Positions 24,948 to 33,974 of a stretch of DNA of 64,000 bases are shown piece after piece; the stretch's first letter is position 1; each line of letters begins with the position of its first letter. Origin of the DNA: CAKXIK01 sp050947015. Lineage in GTDB: Bacteria; Bacillota; Clostridia; Oscillospirales; Acutalibacteraceae. The stretch spans positions 62,001 through 126,000 of the forward strand of contig JBMNVT010000001.1 in the NCBI GenBank assembly GCA_050947015.1. The letters run 5' to 3'. Position numbers and translations under genes: made by a program. The notes beneath the pieces were generated by a model that worked only from the letters and a program-made list of their open reading frames with translations, was not told the origin of the DNA and searched no databases.

Positions 24948-26603
24948 TTGACGAATACAGAACTTTGGCAGGAATATGAGGATGGGCTCCTGTTTCAGCG
25001 AAGAATGGGATTTGCAGAGGATTTTCCGAAATATGTCCGGTTCAAGGAAGGCAACCAATGGGCCGCACCGACCCAGCGCACAAGAAACCTGCCGCGACCG
25101 GTCTTTAACATTATTGAAATGTTCATCCGGAACAAACGTGCAGCGGTGTTAAACCAGCCAATCGGCATGACGTTTTCTCCTGCGGAAAGCGCAGACGGGG
25201 AAAAAGGAAGCCGCGCGGAACAAAACGCACGGGATATGACCGACTATGCAAAGCTGCTTTGGAACCGGCTTGGGCAAGACGCTTTGAGCGGAGAGATGAT
25301 CGACGATGCGGCGACGCTCGGAACAGGCATTCTGCATTATTACTATGACGACAGCGTCCGAACGCCTGGTAGCAGGCCCTGCATTGGTGAAATTCGCGGC
25401 GAAAGCATCGACCCGCTGAGCATTTTCTTTGCAGACCCTCAGCTTTGTGATCTTCAGAAACAGGAATATGTGCTGATCGCTTCGCGGCGCCGCGTTGGGG
25501 AGGTGCGCGCATTGGCGCAGCGGCTTGGCTGCGGCAAAGAGACCCTTGCAGCTATTGTGCCGGACGAAGCAGAGGCTGCAGATTATGGTACAGAGCCGGA
25601 CGACAGCAGAGAGCTCTGCACGGTGCTGACAAAGTATTACCGCAAAGGCGGAGAGGTTTGCTTTGACCGCGCAACGCGTTCGGCAAATCTGGCGCACGGG
25701 CAGCGGCTGACCCCGCCGGGCGGCCGCCCGGTCACGATGTATCCGCTGGCGCTGATGGTTTGGAAACGCCGCAAAAAGTGCATTTTCGGCATCGGAGAAG
25801 CAGAAGGGCTGATCCCAAATCAGAAGGCCATCAATTTCAATCTTGCAATGATGCTGCTCAGCGTGCAGCAGACGGCATGGCCAAAACTGCTCAGCACGCC
25901 GGGCGCTATCCGTCAGCCGGTCACGAACGAGCCGGGCGAGCATCTGATCGATTACAGCGCGGGCGGCGGCGGAATCCGCTATCTCGCTCCGCCGGAGTTC
26001 AGCGCAACGGCAGTGGGGTTGAGCAATACGATTCTGGAACTGAGCCGTTCCATCGCAGGTGTTTCGGACGTTACAACAGGCGAAATTGCCCGGGGAAGCC
26101 TTGCCGCTTCGGCCATTATTGCGCTGCAGAATCAGGCAAAAACGCCGATCGTGGAAATTCAGCACCGCTATTGGGAGGTCGTTCGGCAAATTGGAACCAT
26201 TTGGGCGCAGCTGATCGGTGCATATTACACGCTGAACCGCCCGATGACCGTTACGGAAGAAGGAAAACGGACAACACGGCTTTTTTGCGGAAAATGCTGC
26301 CGGGAAACGGAATTTGACCTGCGTGTGGACGTCGGAGCCTCCAGTGAATTTGGTGAAGCTCTCAGTCAGGCGACGTTGGACAGCTTTTTGCAGAACGGGT
26401 ATATCACCGTTGACCAGTATATTGAGCTTGCTCCGGACAATGTAGTTCCGTTCCGGGAACGCCTGCGGCAGATGCGGGCTGGGCAAACCAACGCGGAAAA
26501 CGGAAAAAACGCCGTGCCGGAGGAAAACGGCGGAACGAAAGAAAACTACGTTTCGGCAGAAGGGAAGGGTCATAACGATGAACTGCAAAACCTGCGGCAA
26601 TGA
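24948..26603 (+). CDS. phage portal protein
   Basis: 551 residues from TTG 24948 after GGAAGGAGAA. The N terminus (ELWQEYEDGLLFQRRMGFAE, then YVRFKEGNQW), the DDAATLGTGILHYYYD block, the stem region around SLAASAIIALQNQAKTPIVE and the acidic/Asn-rich tail match portals of short-tailed phages of the P22/SPP1 class. It forms the dodecameric DNA gate to which TerL docks. Two Cys in LFCGKCC are unusual. The end overlaps the next gene by 26 nt. Confidence 0.88.
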   Translation: MTNTELWQEYEDGLLFQRRMGFAEDFPKYVRFKEGNQWAAPTQRTRNLPRPVFNIIEMFIRNKRAAVLNQPIGMTFSPAESADGEKGSRAEQNARDMTDYAKLLWNRLGQDALSGEMIDDAATLGTGILHYYYDDSVRTPGSRPCIGEIRGESIDPLSIFFADPQLCDLQKQEYVLIASRRRVGEVRALAQRLGCGKETLAAIVPDEAEAADYGTEPDDSRELCTVLTKYYRKGGEVCFDRATRSANLAHGQRLTPPGGRPVTMYPLALMVWKRRKKCIFGIGEAEGLIPNQKAINFNLAMMLLSVQQTAWPKLLSTPGAIRQPVTNEPGEHLIDYSAGGGGIRYLAPPEFSATAVGLSNTILELSRSIAGVSDVTTGEIARGSLAASAIIALQNQAKTPIVEIQHRYWEVVRQIGTIWAQLIGAYYTLNRPMTVTEEGKRTTRLFCGKCCRETEFDLRVDVGASSEFGEALSQATLDSFLQNGYITVDQYIELAPDNVVPFRERLRQMRAGQTNAENGKNAVPEENGGTKENYVSAEGKGHNDELQNLRQ

Positions 26604-26772
26604 AATGGCGATTACGGGAAGCCGGATCGCGGTGGAGGGCGATACGTCTCCCAGTGAGGAAACAAGGGTGTTCCGTGTGCTGCAATTTGCCTGCCGCAAC
26701 CCGCATTGCGCCGCGCACGGAAAAACGACAGAGGAGCGTATTTTGCTCAACGGAGAGGAGGTGAAAACTTGA
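26578..26772 (+). CDS. zinc-ribbon phage protein
   Basis: 64 residues with CKTCG near the N terminus and CRNPHC near the C terminus, a four-Cys zinc ribbon. It lies between portal and scaffold. The role is unknown. Cysteine-ribbon proteins here may help assembly or regulate host factors. Confidence 0.6.
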   Translation: MNCKTCGNEMAITGSRIAVEGDTSPSEETRVFRVLQFACRNPHCAAHGKTTEERILLNGEEVKT

Positions 26773-26870
26773 GAAAGTTATCTTCGTGCAGCCGGGCGGT
26801 TGTTCCGGCAGGGAAGGCGCGAAGAGCGCGGTCGGGCAGCGTCTTCACAAGCGGGAAAGGAGGGGAGTAA
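26769..26870 (+). CDS. possible 33-residue basic peptide
   Basis: TTG 26769 follows an excellent GGAGAGGAGGTG site with 5-nt spacing, and the frame closes at 26870. The product is Ser/Arg-rich with no recognised domain. It may be a real phage peptide or a translational coupling device. Confidence 0.3.
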   Translation: MRKLSSCSRAVVPAGKARRARSGSVFTSGKGGE

Positions 26871-26871
26871 T

Positions 26872-26949
26872 TTGAAAAATAAACCCTGCAGACGTCTGAT
26901 TTGCAGCGCAATCGAAAGGAGAAAGCGTATTCATGAACGAAAACTGTAA
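26872..26949 (+). CDS. possible 25-residue basic Cys-containing peptide
   Basis: TTG 26872 follows GGAGGGGAG. The product is KNKPCRRLICSAIERRKRI plus six residues. It overlaps the start of the scaffold gene by 17 nt, so reading it could couple translation to the scaffold. Confidence 0.3.
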   Translation: MKNKPCRRLICSAIERRKRIHERKL

Positions 26950-27436
26950 AAGCAAGCCGGAAAAAGAAGCGACCATGCCGCAAGCCGCACCGGCAGAACG
27001 GGAGAACTCTGCAGGCGTTTCGGAGCAGGCGCAGGCGGAAGAAGCTCTGCTGGCGGAGCTGGAGGCTCTGCGCCGCGAAAAGCGGGACAGAGAGCTTTGC
27101 GAAGACGAATCGCTGGGCGAACTTTACCGTTCGCTGCGCGAGGAGGTGCGGGAACTGACAGATTTTGCACAACAGCGGGGCGTCCGAATCGAACCGGAAG
27201 ACGCGTTCCACGCGCTGCTGGTGCAGAATTTTACCGAACTGATCGCACAGGCCGAACAGCGCGGAGAGGAACGGGCGCTGCAAAATCTGGCGCAGCTTTC
27301 CGCCGCAAGCCCGATGGCGCTTGGCGGAAGCCAGCCTCAGCCGGCGACGGATTACGGCAAAATGGACGACGCGGCCTTTGATCGTCTCGTAAAGCGAGCG
27401 CTGCGCGGTGAGCTGCGCCGCGGCAACAGCCTTTGA
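26933..27436 (+). CDS. scaffold-like phage protein
   Basis: 167 residues, acidic and strongly helical (EEALLAELEALRREKRDREL, then a coiled region), with a basic C terminus (RLVKRALRGELRRG). This is the typical make-up of internal scaffolding proteins, whose basic tail binds the capsid. It lies directly before the capsid gene, as expected. AAAGGAG precedes the ATG. Confidence 0.75.
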   Translation: MNENCKSKPEKEATMPQAAPAERENSAGVSEQAQAEEALLAELEALRREKRDRELCEDESLGELYRSLREEVRELTDFAQQRGVRIEPEDAFHALLVQNFTELIAQAEQRGEERALQNLAQLSAASPMALGGSQPQPATDYGKMDDAAFDRLVKRALRGELRRGNSL

Positions 27437-27459
27437 ACAACAGAGAGGGGAAACAGAAT

Positions 27460-28392
27460 ATGGCAGATACGACAAATACCATCGGCACGGTAAGCGCCGA
27501 AAATAAAACGTTTTATGAAAAAGCCCTGCTGCGCCGATTGACGCCGGAACTGGTTTTTGCCAAATACGGTCAGTGTAAAAGCGCGCCCAAGCATGAGGGG
27601 ACCACGATCGATTTTCGCCGGTTCAACGCCATCGCGCCCAAAACGCAGCCGCTGACCGAGGGAGTAACGCCGGATGGCAGCGCGCTGAGCGTCACTTCGG
27701 TTACGGCGGCGGTATCTCAGTACGGCGACTTTGTGCGCATCAGCGACGTGCTCGACATGACGGGGATCGATCCGGTGATTACCGAAATGGCGCAGGTGCT
27801 CGGCGAATCCGCAGGGCTGACGATCGATACCGTTGTGCGCAATACAGTGGTATCGGGAACCTCGGTGCAGTATGCAAACGGAAGAGCCAGCCGTGCGGCA
27901 GTGGTGGCAGGGGATGTGCTCACCGCCGCCGAAATCCGCAAAGCCGTGCGCACGCTGCGCCGCAACAATGCAAAGCCGTTGGAAAACGGTTATTTCATCG
28001 GCATTGTTGATCCGGAGACCGCATATGACCTGATGAGCGACAGCCTTTGGCAGGATATTTCCAAATATAACGGCGGGCAGGCGATCATGGAAGGCGAAAT
28101 CGGCAAACTGTGCGGTGTTCGCTTTGTCGAAAGCTCAAACGGTGCCACGGTTTCAAGCGGAGCGTCCTCAGCCGTTACGCTTCATCAGACTATGATTATC
28201 GGCGCAGATGCCTACGGCGTAGTAGACATTGCAGGAACCTCGCGTCCGCAGATGATTATTAAGGGAGTGGAATCCGGCGGCACGGCAGACCCGCTTAATC
28301 AGCGCAGCACCGTCGGCTGGAAAGCGCTCTTTACGGCGGTTCGCCTGCAGGAGCTTGCGATGGTTCGCATTGAGCATGCAGTAACAGCCTGA
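27460..28392 (+). CDS. N4-gp56 family major capsid protein
   Basis: 310 residues from ATG 27460 after AGGGGA; the in-frame TTG at 27433 is less likely. The blocks FYEKALLRRLTPELVFAKYG, GTTIDFRRFNAI and SQYGDFVRISDVLD characterise the N4-gp56/P22-related capsid group with an HK97-type fold. RSTVGWKALFTAVRLQ closes the fold. A hairpin at 28416-28430 after the stop may trim or attenuate the transcript, as often seen after capsid genes. Confidence 0.88.
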   Translation: MADTTNTIGTVSAENKTFYEKALLRRLTPELVFAKYGQCKSAPKHEGTTIDFRRFNAIAPKTQPLTEGVTPDGSALSVTSVTAAVSQYGDFVRISDVLDMTGIDPVITEMAQVLGESAGLTIDTVVRNTVVSGTSVQYANGRASRAAVVAGDVLTAAEIRKAVRTLRRNNAKPLENGYFIGIVDPETAYDLMSDSLWQDISKYNGGQAIMEGEIGKLCGVRFVESSNGATVSSGASSAVTLHQTMIIGADAYGVVDIAGTSRPQMIIKGVESGGTADPLNQRSTVGWKALFTAVRLQELAMVRIEHAVTA

Positions 28393-28473
28393 TTGTAACG
28401 GAATGACAAAGGCTGCGGGAGATGATCCCGATGGGTTGTGGGCGGGGTTTTTATTTGAAAAGGAGAAAATCGA

Positions 28474-28698
28474 ATGGAACATGAAAATAAGCTTCTTGAT
28501 CCTGAAACGGAAAAAATCGCAAAAGCACTGGCCGCTCAGCCAAAGGTGCGTGTGCGCATCCCGAAAAATGAACTGAACGAAGACGATTGCGTCGTACCTG
28601 TGAGCGTTAACGGGTACAACTATTTTATCAACCGCGGAGAAAGTGTTGAGGTTCCTCAGACGGTTGCCGAGCTGCTGGAAGGCGCGGGCTATATTTAA
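28474..28698 (+). CDS. small head-associated phage protein
   Basis: 74 residues after AAAGGAG. Acidic N-terminal half, then a beta-rich part (RVRIPKNELNEDDCVVPVSV, NGYNYFINRGESVEVPQTV). This pattern occurs in small proteins that decorate or follow capsids, but no family name can be assigned with certainty. Confidence 0.65.
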   Translation: MEHENKLLDPETEKIAKALAAQPKVRVRIPKNELNEDDCVVPVSVNGYNYFINRGESVEVPQTVAELLEGAGYI

Positions 28699-28728
28699 CC
28701 GCCGCTCTGCGGAAAGGAGGGAACGCCG

Positions 28729-29307
28729 ATGACAAAGGGAGAAGCAAAGGCGGCGGCGCTGCGCTGGCTGGACGAAGCCACAGTGGGCGGACGCGCTGCC
28801 GACAGCGACGAACTGGCGGATTATCAAAACCGGATGGATACGCTGCTCAACGGCGCGGTACGTCAGCTTGCGGCGCGGTTTCCACTGGAGACCATGTGGG
28901 AAACGGAAGCGAAGGCTGAGGTTACCCTGCCAGAGGACTTTTATGCGCTAGAAACGGTGTTTTGCCGCGGATCGGACGGGAATTGGCAGGAATGCTCCGA
29001 AGCGCGCAGAGTAGGGCAAAAAGTTTTTTTGCTGCAGGAAAGCGCAGTTGGTACGCTGCGTTTTTATTATGAACGTTTGCCGCAGAACGTGGAACCGGAC
29101 GCCGAGGATGACGCGGTGCTCGACATTGCATCCGGCGCGGAGGATCTGCTGGCGCTGCGCCTTGCGGCCGATGCGACAGCGGGAATGGAGGATAAAGCGG
29201 CGGTTCACGCAAGGCTGGACGCGCGTTTCCAGTCTGCCGCTCTGGAACGGATGACGCAGGATCACCGGCGGATCCGGATCGAAACGCGCTATGGGGGGCT
29301 GGTGTAA
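28729..29307 (+). CDS. head-tail connector-like phage protein
   Basis: 192 residues. Helical N terminus (DELADYQNRMDTLLNGAVRQ), a beta core (AEVTLPEDFYALETVFCRG), then a helical tail (EDLLALRLAADATAG). Size, fold pattern and position after the capsid match gp4/gp6-type adaptor proteins. GGAAAGGAGG precedes the ATG. Confidence 0.65.
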   Translation: MTKGEAKAAALRWLDEATVGGRAADSDELADYQNRMDTLLNGAVRQLAARFPLETMWETEAKAEVTLPEDFYALETVFCRGSDGNWQECSEARRVGQKVFLLQESAVGTLRFYYERLPQNVEPDAEDDAVLDIASGAEDLLALRLAADATAGMEDKAAVHARLDARFQSAALERMTQDHRRIRIETRYGGLV

Positions 29308-29308
29308 T

Positions 29309-31141
29309 ATGGCGCAGAAAAAAATTCTGCAGCTGCAGAGGCTTTGCGGAACCGACCTGAGCCACAGCGCATCGGATGTCGCGCCGCAGCGTTCCCCCGA
29401 TTGCCCAAACATGATGCGCAGCGTACCCGGAAAAGTGCGCAAGCGCATGGGGTACTATTCCATTGCGCTATATGACGGCAGAATCAACGGGCGGTATCGG
29501 CTTGGCGACAGCGAAGTGATCCATGCGGGAACCAAACTGTATATTGACGGCGTTGTGCGCTGCTCTTTCATGAACGACGCGCGCAGCAGCGGGTTTTGCT
29601 TTGGTTCACGCCTTTATCTGCTCGACGGCGCCAATTATGTTGCGGTGGAGGGCGACGAGGTTACGCCGGTTCAAAGCTTAGCGAAAATTCCACAGGTGAC
29701 GGTTTCGCGCAATCCCGACGGAACAGGAGGCAGTGTGCTGGAAAGCGTTAACCTGCTGGCGGACGGCTGGATGGACGGGTTTTACGGCAGCGAAACAGGA
29801 AAAACTTATCAGCTGAGCTTTGCGGGGTTAAGCGGTGCAGCGGTGAGCGCCAAGGTGCTCGAAAGCGACGGCGTTTCTTGCAGAACGGTTTCAGAGGGCA
29901 GCGGTCTTTCGGTGAATCGAACGACCGGCGTTGTTACGTTTACCACCGCGCCGGGAAAATCGCCGGTGGAAGGCAAGGATAATGTATGGATCACCGCTTA
30001 CCGTGACCGCAGCCAACAACGAAGGCGCATTACAAAAAGCGATATCTGTACCACTTACGGAGAAGCCGGCAGCGGAGCGCGCGTTTTTGTGACGGGATGC
30101 CCGGATTATCCGAACCGTGATTTCTGGAGCGAAGCGGATGACCCGACAAATTTTCCGGATATCAATTATTCGGTGTTGGGGCAGGACAACGCGCGGGTCG
30201 TCGGTTACAGTATCCTCGGCGACAGTATTGCCGCCCACAAAAGCGATGCGGAAGGCAGCATCTATGTGCGCCGCGGAGAGCTTGTCAGTGAAACCGGAAG
30301 CGACGGCAGCACAAGGACCTCGCTGGCCTTTCGCACCGGCAGCATCATTACCGGCCGCGGCGCTGTGGCCCCCAAAAGCTTTGCCGTGCTCGGCAGCGAG
30401 CCGCTGTTTTTAACGGCACGCGGCGTCTGTGCGTTGACGCCGTCAGACCTGACCGGGGAAAAATACGAACAGATCCGTTCCTTTTACATCAACGACAGGC
30501 TGACCGCTGAAACAGGGCTGGAACATGCGGCTGCGGTGGTCTATCGCGATTTTTATCTGCTTGCGCTGCCCAGCGGCACCGTTTATCTGCTGGACGGCCT
30601 GCAGAAGGATTATGCGGTCGGGGAGCCATACAGCAATTTTCAGTATGAATGCTTCGTGTGGAACGGAATTCCGGCACGCTGCCTTTGGGTGGATGACGGC
30701 GCATTGTGTTTCGGCGACGAAAACGGCGGAGTTTTTCGGTTTTATACCGATCCGGAAAGCCCGCAAAGTTATTGCGACGGAGAGGTTGCGGTTGCGGCGC
30801 ACTGGCAGACGCCGGACCTGACCGGGAGCCGGTTTGACCGACCGAAAACCTTTCGGCGCTGCAGCGTTCGATTGGCGAGCGCGGTGGCAACCTCGGTGCG
30901 CGGCAGTTACCGCAAGCCGGGAGGAGCCTGGGTCACCGTAATGGATGAACCGCAAAAGGCAAGGTACCTGAAATTTTCACGGCTGCAGTTTTCCAAAATG
31001 ACGTTCGGCTGCGACACTACGCCGCGTACCCTGAGCGCGAAGCTGGGGATCCACCGCACGGAAAAGGCGGGATTCCGTTTTTCCAATGCGGAACAGGAAC
31101 CGTTCGGGCTGGAGGCAATTGCATTTGAATATCTGGAATAA
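29309..31141 (+). CDS. long phage structural protein, gp10-like tail-hub or DNA-stabilisation type
   Basis: 610 residues from ATG 29309, which lies two nt after the connector stop. It is rich in beta strands with repeated Tyr/Gly/Asp blades and the motif ARVFVTGCPDYPNRDFWSEA followed by PTNFPDINYS, typical of the beta-propeller-like proteins that close the portal of short-tailed phages. The N terminus (SPDCPNMMRSVPGKVRKRMG) is conserved in that group. It supports a podovirus-like particle without a long tail. Confidence 0.7.
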   Translation: MAQKKILQLQRLCGTDLSHSASDVAPQRSPDCPNMMRSVPGKVRKRMGYYSIALYDGRINGRYRLGDSEVIHAGTKLYIDGVVRCSFMNDARSSGFCFGSRLYLLDGANYVAVEGDEVTPVQSLAKIPQVTVSRNPDGTGGSVLESVNLLADGWMDGFYGSETGKTYQLSFAGLSGAAVSAKVLESDGVSCRTVSEGSGLSVNRTTGVVTFTTAPGKSPVEGKDNVWITAYRDRSQQRRRITKSDICTTYGEAGSGARVFVTGCPDYPNRDFWSEADDPTNFPDINYSVLGQDNARVVGYSILGDSIAAHKSDAEGSIYVRRGELVSETGSDGSTRTSLAFRTGSIITGRGAVAPKSFAVLGSEPLFLTARGVCALTPSDLTGEKYEQIRSFYINDRLTAETGLEHAAAVVYRDFYLLALPSGTVYLLDGLQKDYAVGEPYSNFQYECFVWNGIPARCLWVDDGALCFGDENGGVFRFYTDPESPQSYCDGEVAVAAHWQTPDLTGSRFDRPKTFRRCSVRLASAVATSVRGSYRKPGGAWVTVMDEPQKARYLKFSRLQFSKMTFGCDTTPRTLSAKLGIHRTEKAGFRFSNAEQEPFGLEAIAFEYLE

Positions 31142-31167
31142 TTTTAATAAGAAAGGAGAGAGGCATT

Positions 31168-32223
31168 TTGGCGATTGAAAAGCTGCTGACCGCAGATTTT
31201 ACCGGGAAAGGCGTCAGTGGGCTGCCGGATACGCCGAATCTTTCTGCGGGAGAGATGCAGGCAAAGTTTGATGAACTGGCCAAGGATGTACTGGCTCCGA
31301 AGCTCAACGAGGCGATCGACGAAATCGCGGCAGAAGCGGCGTTGCGTATGCTGCACGAAGCAGATCAAAATAACCCGCATGCGGTAACCAAGGCACAGGT
31401 GGGGTTGGGCAATGTGGATAACACCGCGGACGTGCAAAAACCGGTCAGCGCTGCGCAGGAAGCGCGGATCACAGAAAAATTCGAAGAGGCGAGCGCCATT
31501 GCACAGGCGCACATTGCAAATCTGCAAAACCCGCACGGGATAACGCCGGACCAAATCGGCGCGGCAACGCCCGAGTTTGTGCGCAATCTGGTTGCCACAG
31601 CGGGAGGAAGCAGCGGAGGGCTGCCGAGCCATTCCCTGTTGGTTAACCGGGAGGACCCAAATCAGCACCCTATTGGGGCAATTTCCGGCCTGACGGCGCT
31701 TTTGGAGCAAGCTGCAGCGCACCGGCAGAACAGTCAAAATCCGCATGGAGTTACGGCGCAACAGTGTGGGGCGGTGCCGCTTTCCCGCCAAATTAACGGA
31801 AAAGCGCTTTCCGCGGATGTGCAGCTTGTGCCGTCGGATCTCGGAATTGCGTTTGAAAACGGAACATGGACGCCGGTCCTTTGGGGTGGTACAAACGTTG
31901 GCAGCCCGTCGTTTACCAAGCAGAAGGGAACTTATGTCCGTATCGGCGATCTGGTATGGATCAACTGTGATCTTCAGATTTCTGCCTTGGGCGGGTTATC
32001 CGGTGCTGTGTCTGTAGGAGGAATTCCGTTTGTACCGGCCGAGAGAAGCGTGTTGGCAACAATTTACGATTATGCAAATCTGCTGCCGTTGAACGCGCTC
32101 GCGGAAAAGGAAGGATTTTTGCGCTTGACCTGCTCCAACGCAGCGGGGTCCTGGAGCACGCTGGTGTCGGGCAATATAATGGAAACATTTCACCTCAATC
32201 TTTCGGGGTGTTATACCGTTTAA
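31168..32223 (+). CDS. tail fibre / collar protein with NPHGVT repeats
   Basis: 351 residues from TTG 31168 after AAAGGAGAG. Three copies of the tail-fibre repeat are seen (NPHAVTKAQVGLGNVDNTAD, NPHGITPDQIGAATPEFV and NPHGVTAQQCGAVPL), followed by a receptor-binding-like beta domain (WTPVLWGGTNVGSPSFTKQK). It should bind the host surface. The NPHGVT unit is widespread in fibres of clostridial phages. Confidence 0.85.
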   Translation: MAIEKLLTADFTGKGVSGLPDTPNLSAGEMQAKFDELAKDVLAPKLNEAIDEIAAEAALRMLHEADQNNPHAVTKAQVGLGNVDNTADVQKPVSAAQEARITEKFEEASAIAQAHIANLQNPHGITPDQIGAATPEFVRNLVATAGGSSGGLPSHSLLVNREDPNQHPIGAISGLTALLEQAAAHRQNSQNPHGVTAQQCGAVPLSRQINGKALSADVQLVPSDLGIAFENGTWTPVLWGGTNVGSPSFTKQKGTYVRIGDLVWINCDLQISALGGLSGAVSVGGIPFVPAERSVLATIYDYANLLPLNALAEKEGFLRLTCSNAAGSWSTLVSGNIMETFHLNLSGCYTV

Positions 32224-32259
32224 GCAAACAGTGTGCATTTTGATCAAAAAGGAGTGACG

Positions 32260-32496
32260 ATGCAAGTGGAAGAAACAGTTATGCTGGAACTGCTGACAGA
32301 AGACAGCGTATCAGTAAAAGTACAGAAAACCCTTCTGCAAAACGGGATGGCATATCAAGTCGGACGCCCTCATCGATGCGCTTATGTGAACAGCGTTTTG
32401 GGTAGACAGCAGCTTTTGCAGCAGGTGCCGCAGCCGTATTGCGGCGCAGTGCTTGCCGTTTGGGGAGCGCAGCCGACGGTGGAGGAGACGGAGTGA
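32260..32496 (+). CDS. small phage protein between fibre and lysin
   Basis: 78 residues from ATG 32260 after AAGGAGTG. A helical acidic start (EETVMLELLTEDSVSVKVQ) leads into a beta/loop region. It may be a fibre-assembly or tail protein. The stop overlaps the lysin start. Confidence 0.6.
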   Translation: MQVEETVMLELLTEDSVSVKVQKTLLQNGMAYQVGRPHRCAYVNSVLGRQQLLQQVPQPYCGAVLAVWGAQPTVEETE

Positions 32497-33236
32497 ACTA
32501 TATCAAAATTGTTCCGGCATGGGCGCCCTATGCGCTGATGAACGATCCGAGAGGATTCATCAGCCGCCGCTTTGGAGGCGGTCACACGGGCGTTGATTCC
32601 GTGGGGAACGAGTATGGAAACCGGGTTTGTGCCGTAATTGGCGGTACAGTTGGCCGGGTGTACTCCAGTCCGGCGCTCGGAAATGTTGTGGAATACGGAA
32701 TGGGAAACGTTCGCCTTGCATATTATCATCTGGCGAAGCCACTGGTAAAAGCGGGAGAAACAGTGCAGGCGGGCAAAACTGCAATCGGTGTAGAAGGCTC
32801 CACCGGCAGCCTTGCCACCGGAAAGCACCTGCACGTTAGCCTGTGGATTGATGGAACACTGACAGACCCGGAACCGTATTTATGTGGAAAAAAGAACTGG
32901 CCGCCGGACGCAGCCTTGCAGTCGGCGGTCACAAAGGAGGAGACAAAAATGGAATATGCGGTTGGTGATTCGATTCGGGTAAACGGAAAAATTGCTCCAA
33001 GCGCTTACAGCAAAGAGGGAACCGTTTTCGGCAGCGGGCGTGTTCTGACCATCACCAAAATTTACGCAGGAACCAATTTTCCGTATCAGTGTGGCATGAC
33101 GGGTTTTGTGCGGGCGGTGGATATTGTGCCGGCTCAAAGCGGTCAAACCGTTGGCAGGGCGGAGTATGACAAGGTTTGTTCGCTGCTTTCCGCTGCTCAA
33201 AAAAAATTGGAAGCCGTTCGGGCTGCGCTTGACTGA
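32493..33236 (+). CDS. M23-family peptidase, phage endolysin
   Basis: 247 residues from GTG 32493 after GGAGGAG. The LytM/M23 zinc site is complete: HTGVD (His31, Asp35) and HLH (His112, His114). A C-terminal domain (about 155-225, YAVGDSIRVNGKI onward) is likely a cell-wall-binding module of SH3 type, and a short helix ends the protein. It cuts peptide cross-bridges in the wall. There is no signal peptide, so it needs the adjacent holin genes for release. Confidence 0.85.
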   Translation: MNYIKIVPAWAPYALMNDPRGFISRRFGGGHTGVDSVGNEYGNRVCAVIGGTVGRVYSSPALGNVVEYGMGNVRLAYYHLAKPLVKAGETVQAGKTAIGVEGSTGSLATGKHLHVSLWIDGTLTDPEPYLCGKKNWPPDAALQSAVTKEETKMEYAVGDSIRVNGKIAPSAYSKEGTVFGSGRVLTITKIYAGTNFPYQCGMTGFVRAVDIVPAQSGQTVGRAEYDKVCSLLSAAQKKLEAVRAALD

Positions 33237-33254
33237 TGCGCGGGAGGAAAACGG

Positions 33255-33524
33255 ATGACAGTGGAGGTCAGTATTCTGCTGGCGGTTTTGGGGGGATTTG
33301 TCGGCTTGGCGGGCTGGATCGGCGGGAGAGATAAACGGATTGCCGGCGACGCAGAATGGCGTGGTTCCGTCAACGCAAAGTTGGATGTCATAGTCGGCAT
33401 CCGCAAGGATCTTGACCAGATAACGTCAGGGCTTGCCGGGTGTACCGAACGGCTTGCAAAGCTGGAATCCGGCTACGCGCAGCTGCAGCAGCGTGTTTCA
33501 GAGATTTCCGAAAGTATGAAGTAA
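33255..33524 (+). CDS. XhlA-like phage membrane protein
   Basis: 89 residues: one N-terminal membrane helix (SILLAVLGGFVGLAGWI) followed by a coiled-coil (LDQITSGLAGCTERLAKLES). This plan matches haemolysin XhlA-type proteins that work with holins. GGGAGG precedes the ATG. Confidence 0.65.
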   Translation: MTVEVSILLAVLGGFVGLAGWIGGRDKRIAGDAEWRGSVNAKLDVIVGIRKDLDQITSGLAGCTERLAKLESGYAQLQQRVSEISESMK

Positions 33525-33611
33525 AGAGCGGGGGTTGACGGATTGTGCTTGCAGGAGGCAGATCCGTCTTTTTGAAAAGGTTAAACCCGGCGGAAAGGAG
33601 TGGTGTTTGGG

Positions 33612-33926
33612 ATGAATCTGTTTTTTCTGTTTCTGGTGATGGCGATCATTGTGGAAGGTCTTGTGGAGTATGCCAAAACGGTGATCGCAATGAAAAACAA
33701 AAAAGCGATCGTGATTCAGCTTTCGGCACTGGTAGTGTCGATTCTGCTGTGTCTGCTTTCCGGCGCAGATGTTTTGGGGCAGTTGGGTGTGACGTTTCGC
33801 GTACCATATGCCGGCGAAATTTTGACCGGTGTATTTGCAAGCCGCGGGGCGAATTACGCAAGCGACCTGATCGGAAGGCTCAATGGAGTAAAAAGCGAAA
33901 AGCCGCAATCCCAACCCAAATCGTAA
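33612..33926 (+). CDS. holin-like membrane protein
   Basis: 104 residues from ATG 33612 (GTG 33600 or 33603 are alternatives). An N-terminal helix (LFFLFLVMAIIVEGLVEYA), a second one (IVIQLSALVVSILLCLLSG) and a charged tail match small phage holins. It follows the lysin and XhlA-like genes. Confidence 0.7.
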   Translation: MNLFFLFLVMAIIVEGLVEYAKTVIAMKNKKAIVIQLSALVVSILLCLLSGADVLGQLGVTFRVPYAGEILTGVFASRGANYASDLIGRLNGVKSEKPQSQPKS

Positions 33927-33974
33927 TGGTACCATCCATACAGGGAGAACGGCTCGGCGGAAAGGAAATAAAAA

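Noticed and set aside
25149..26750. Long minus-strand frame opposite the portal gene
   Set aside because: The portal reading has family motifs and a ribosome site; the minus frame has none.
32439..32492. Upstream extension of the lysin from an earlier start
   Set aside because: The extra residues have no conserved pattern and overlap the previous gene; GTG 32493 has the better ribosome site.
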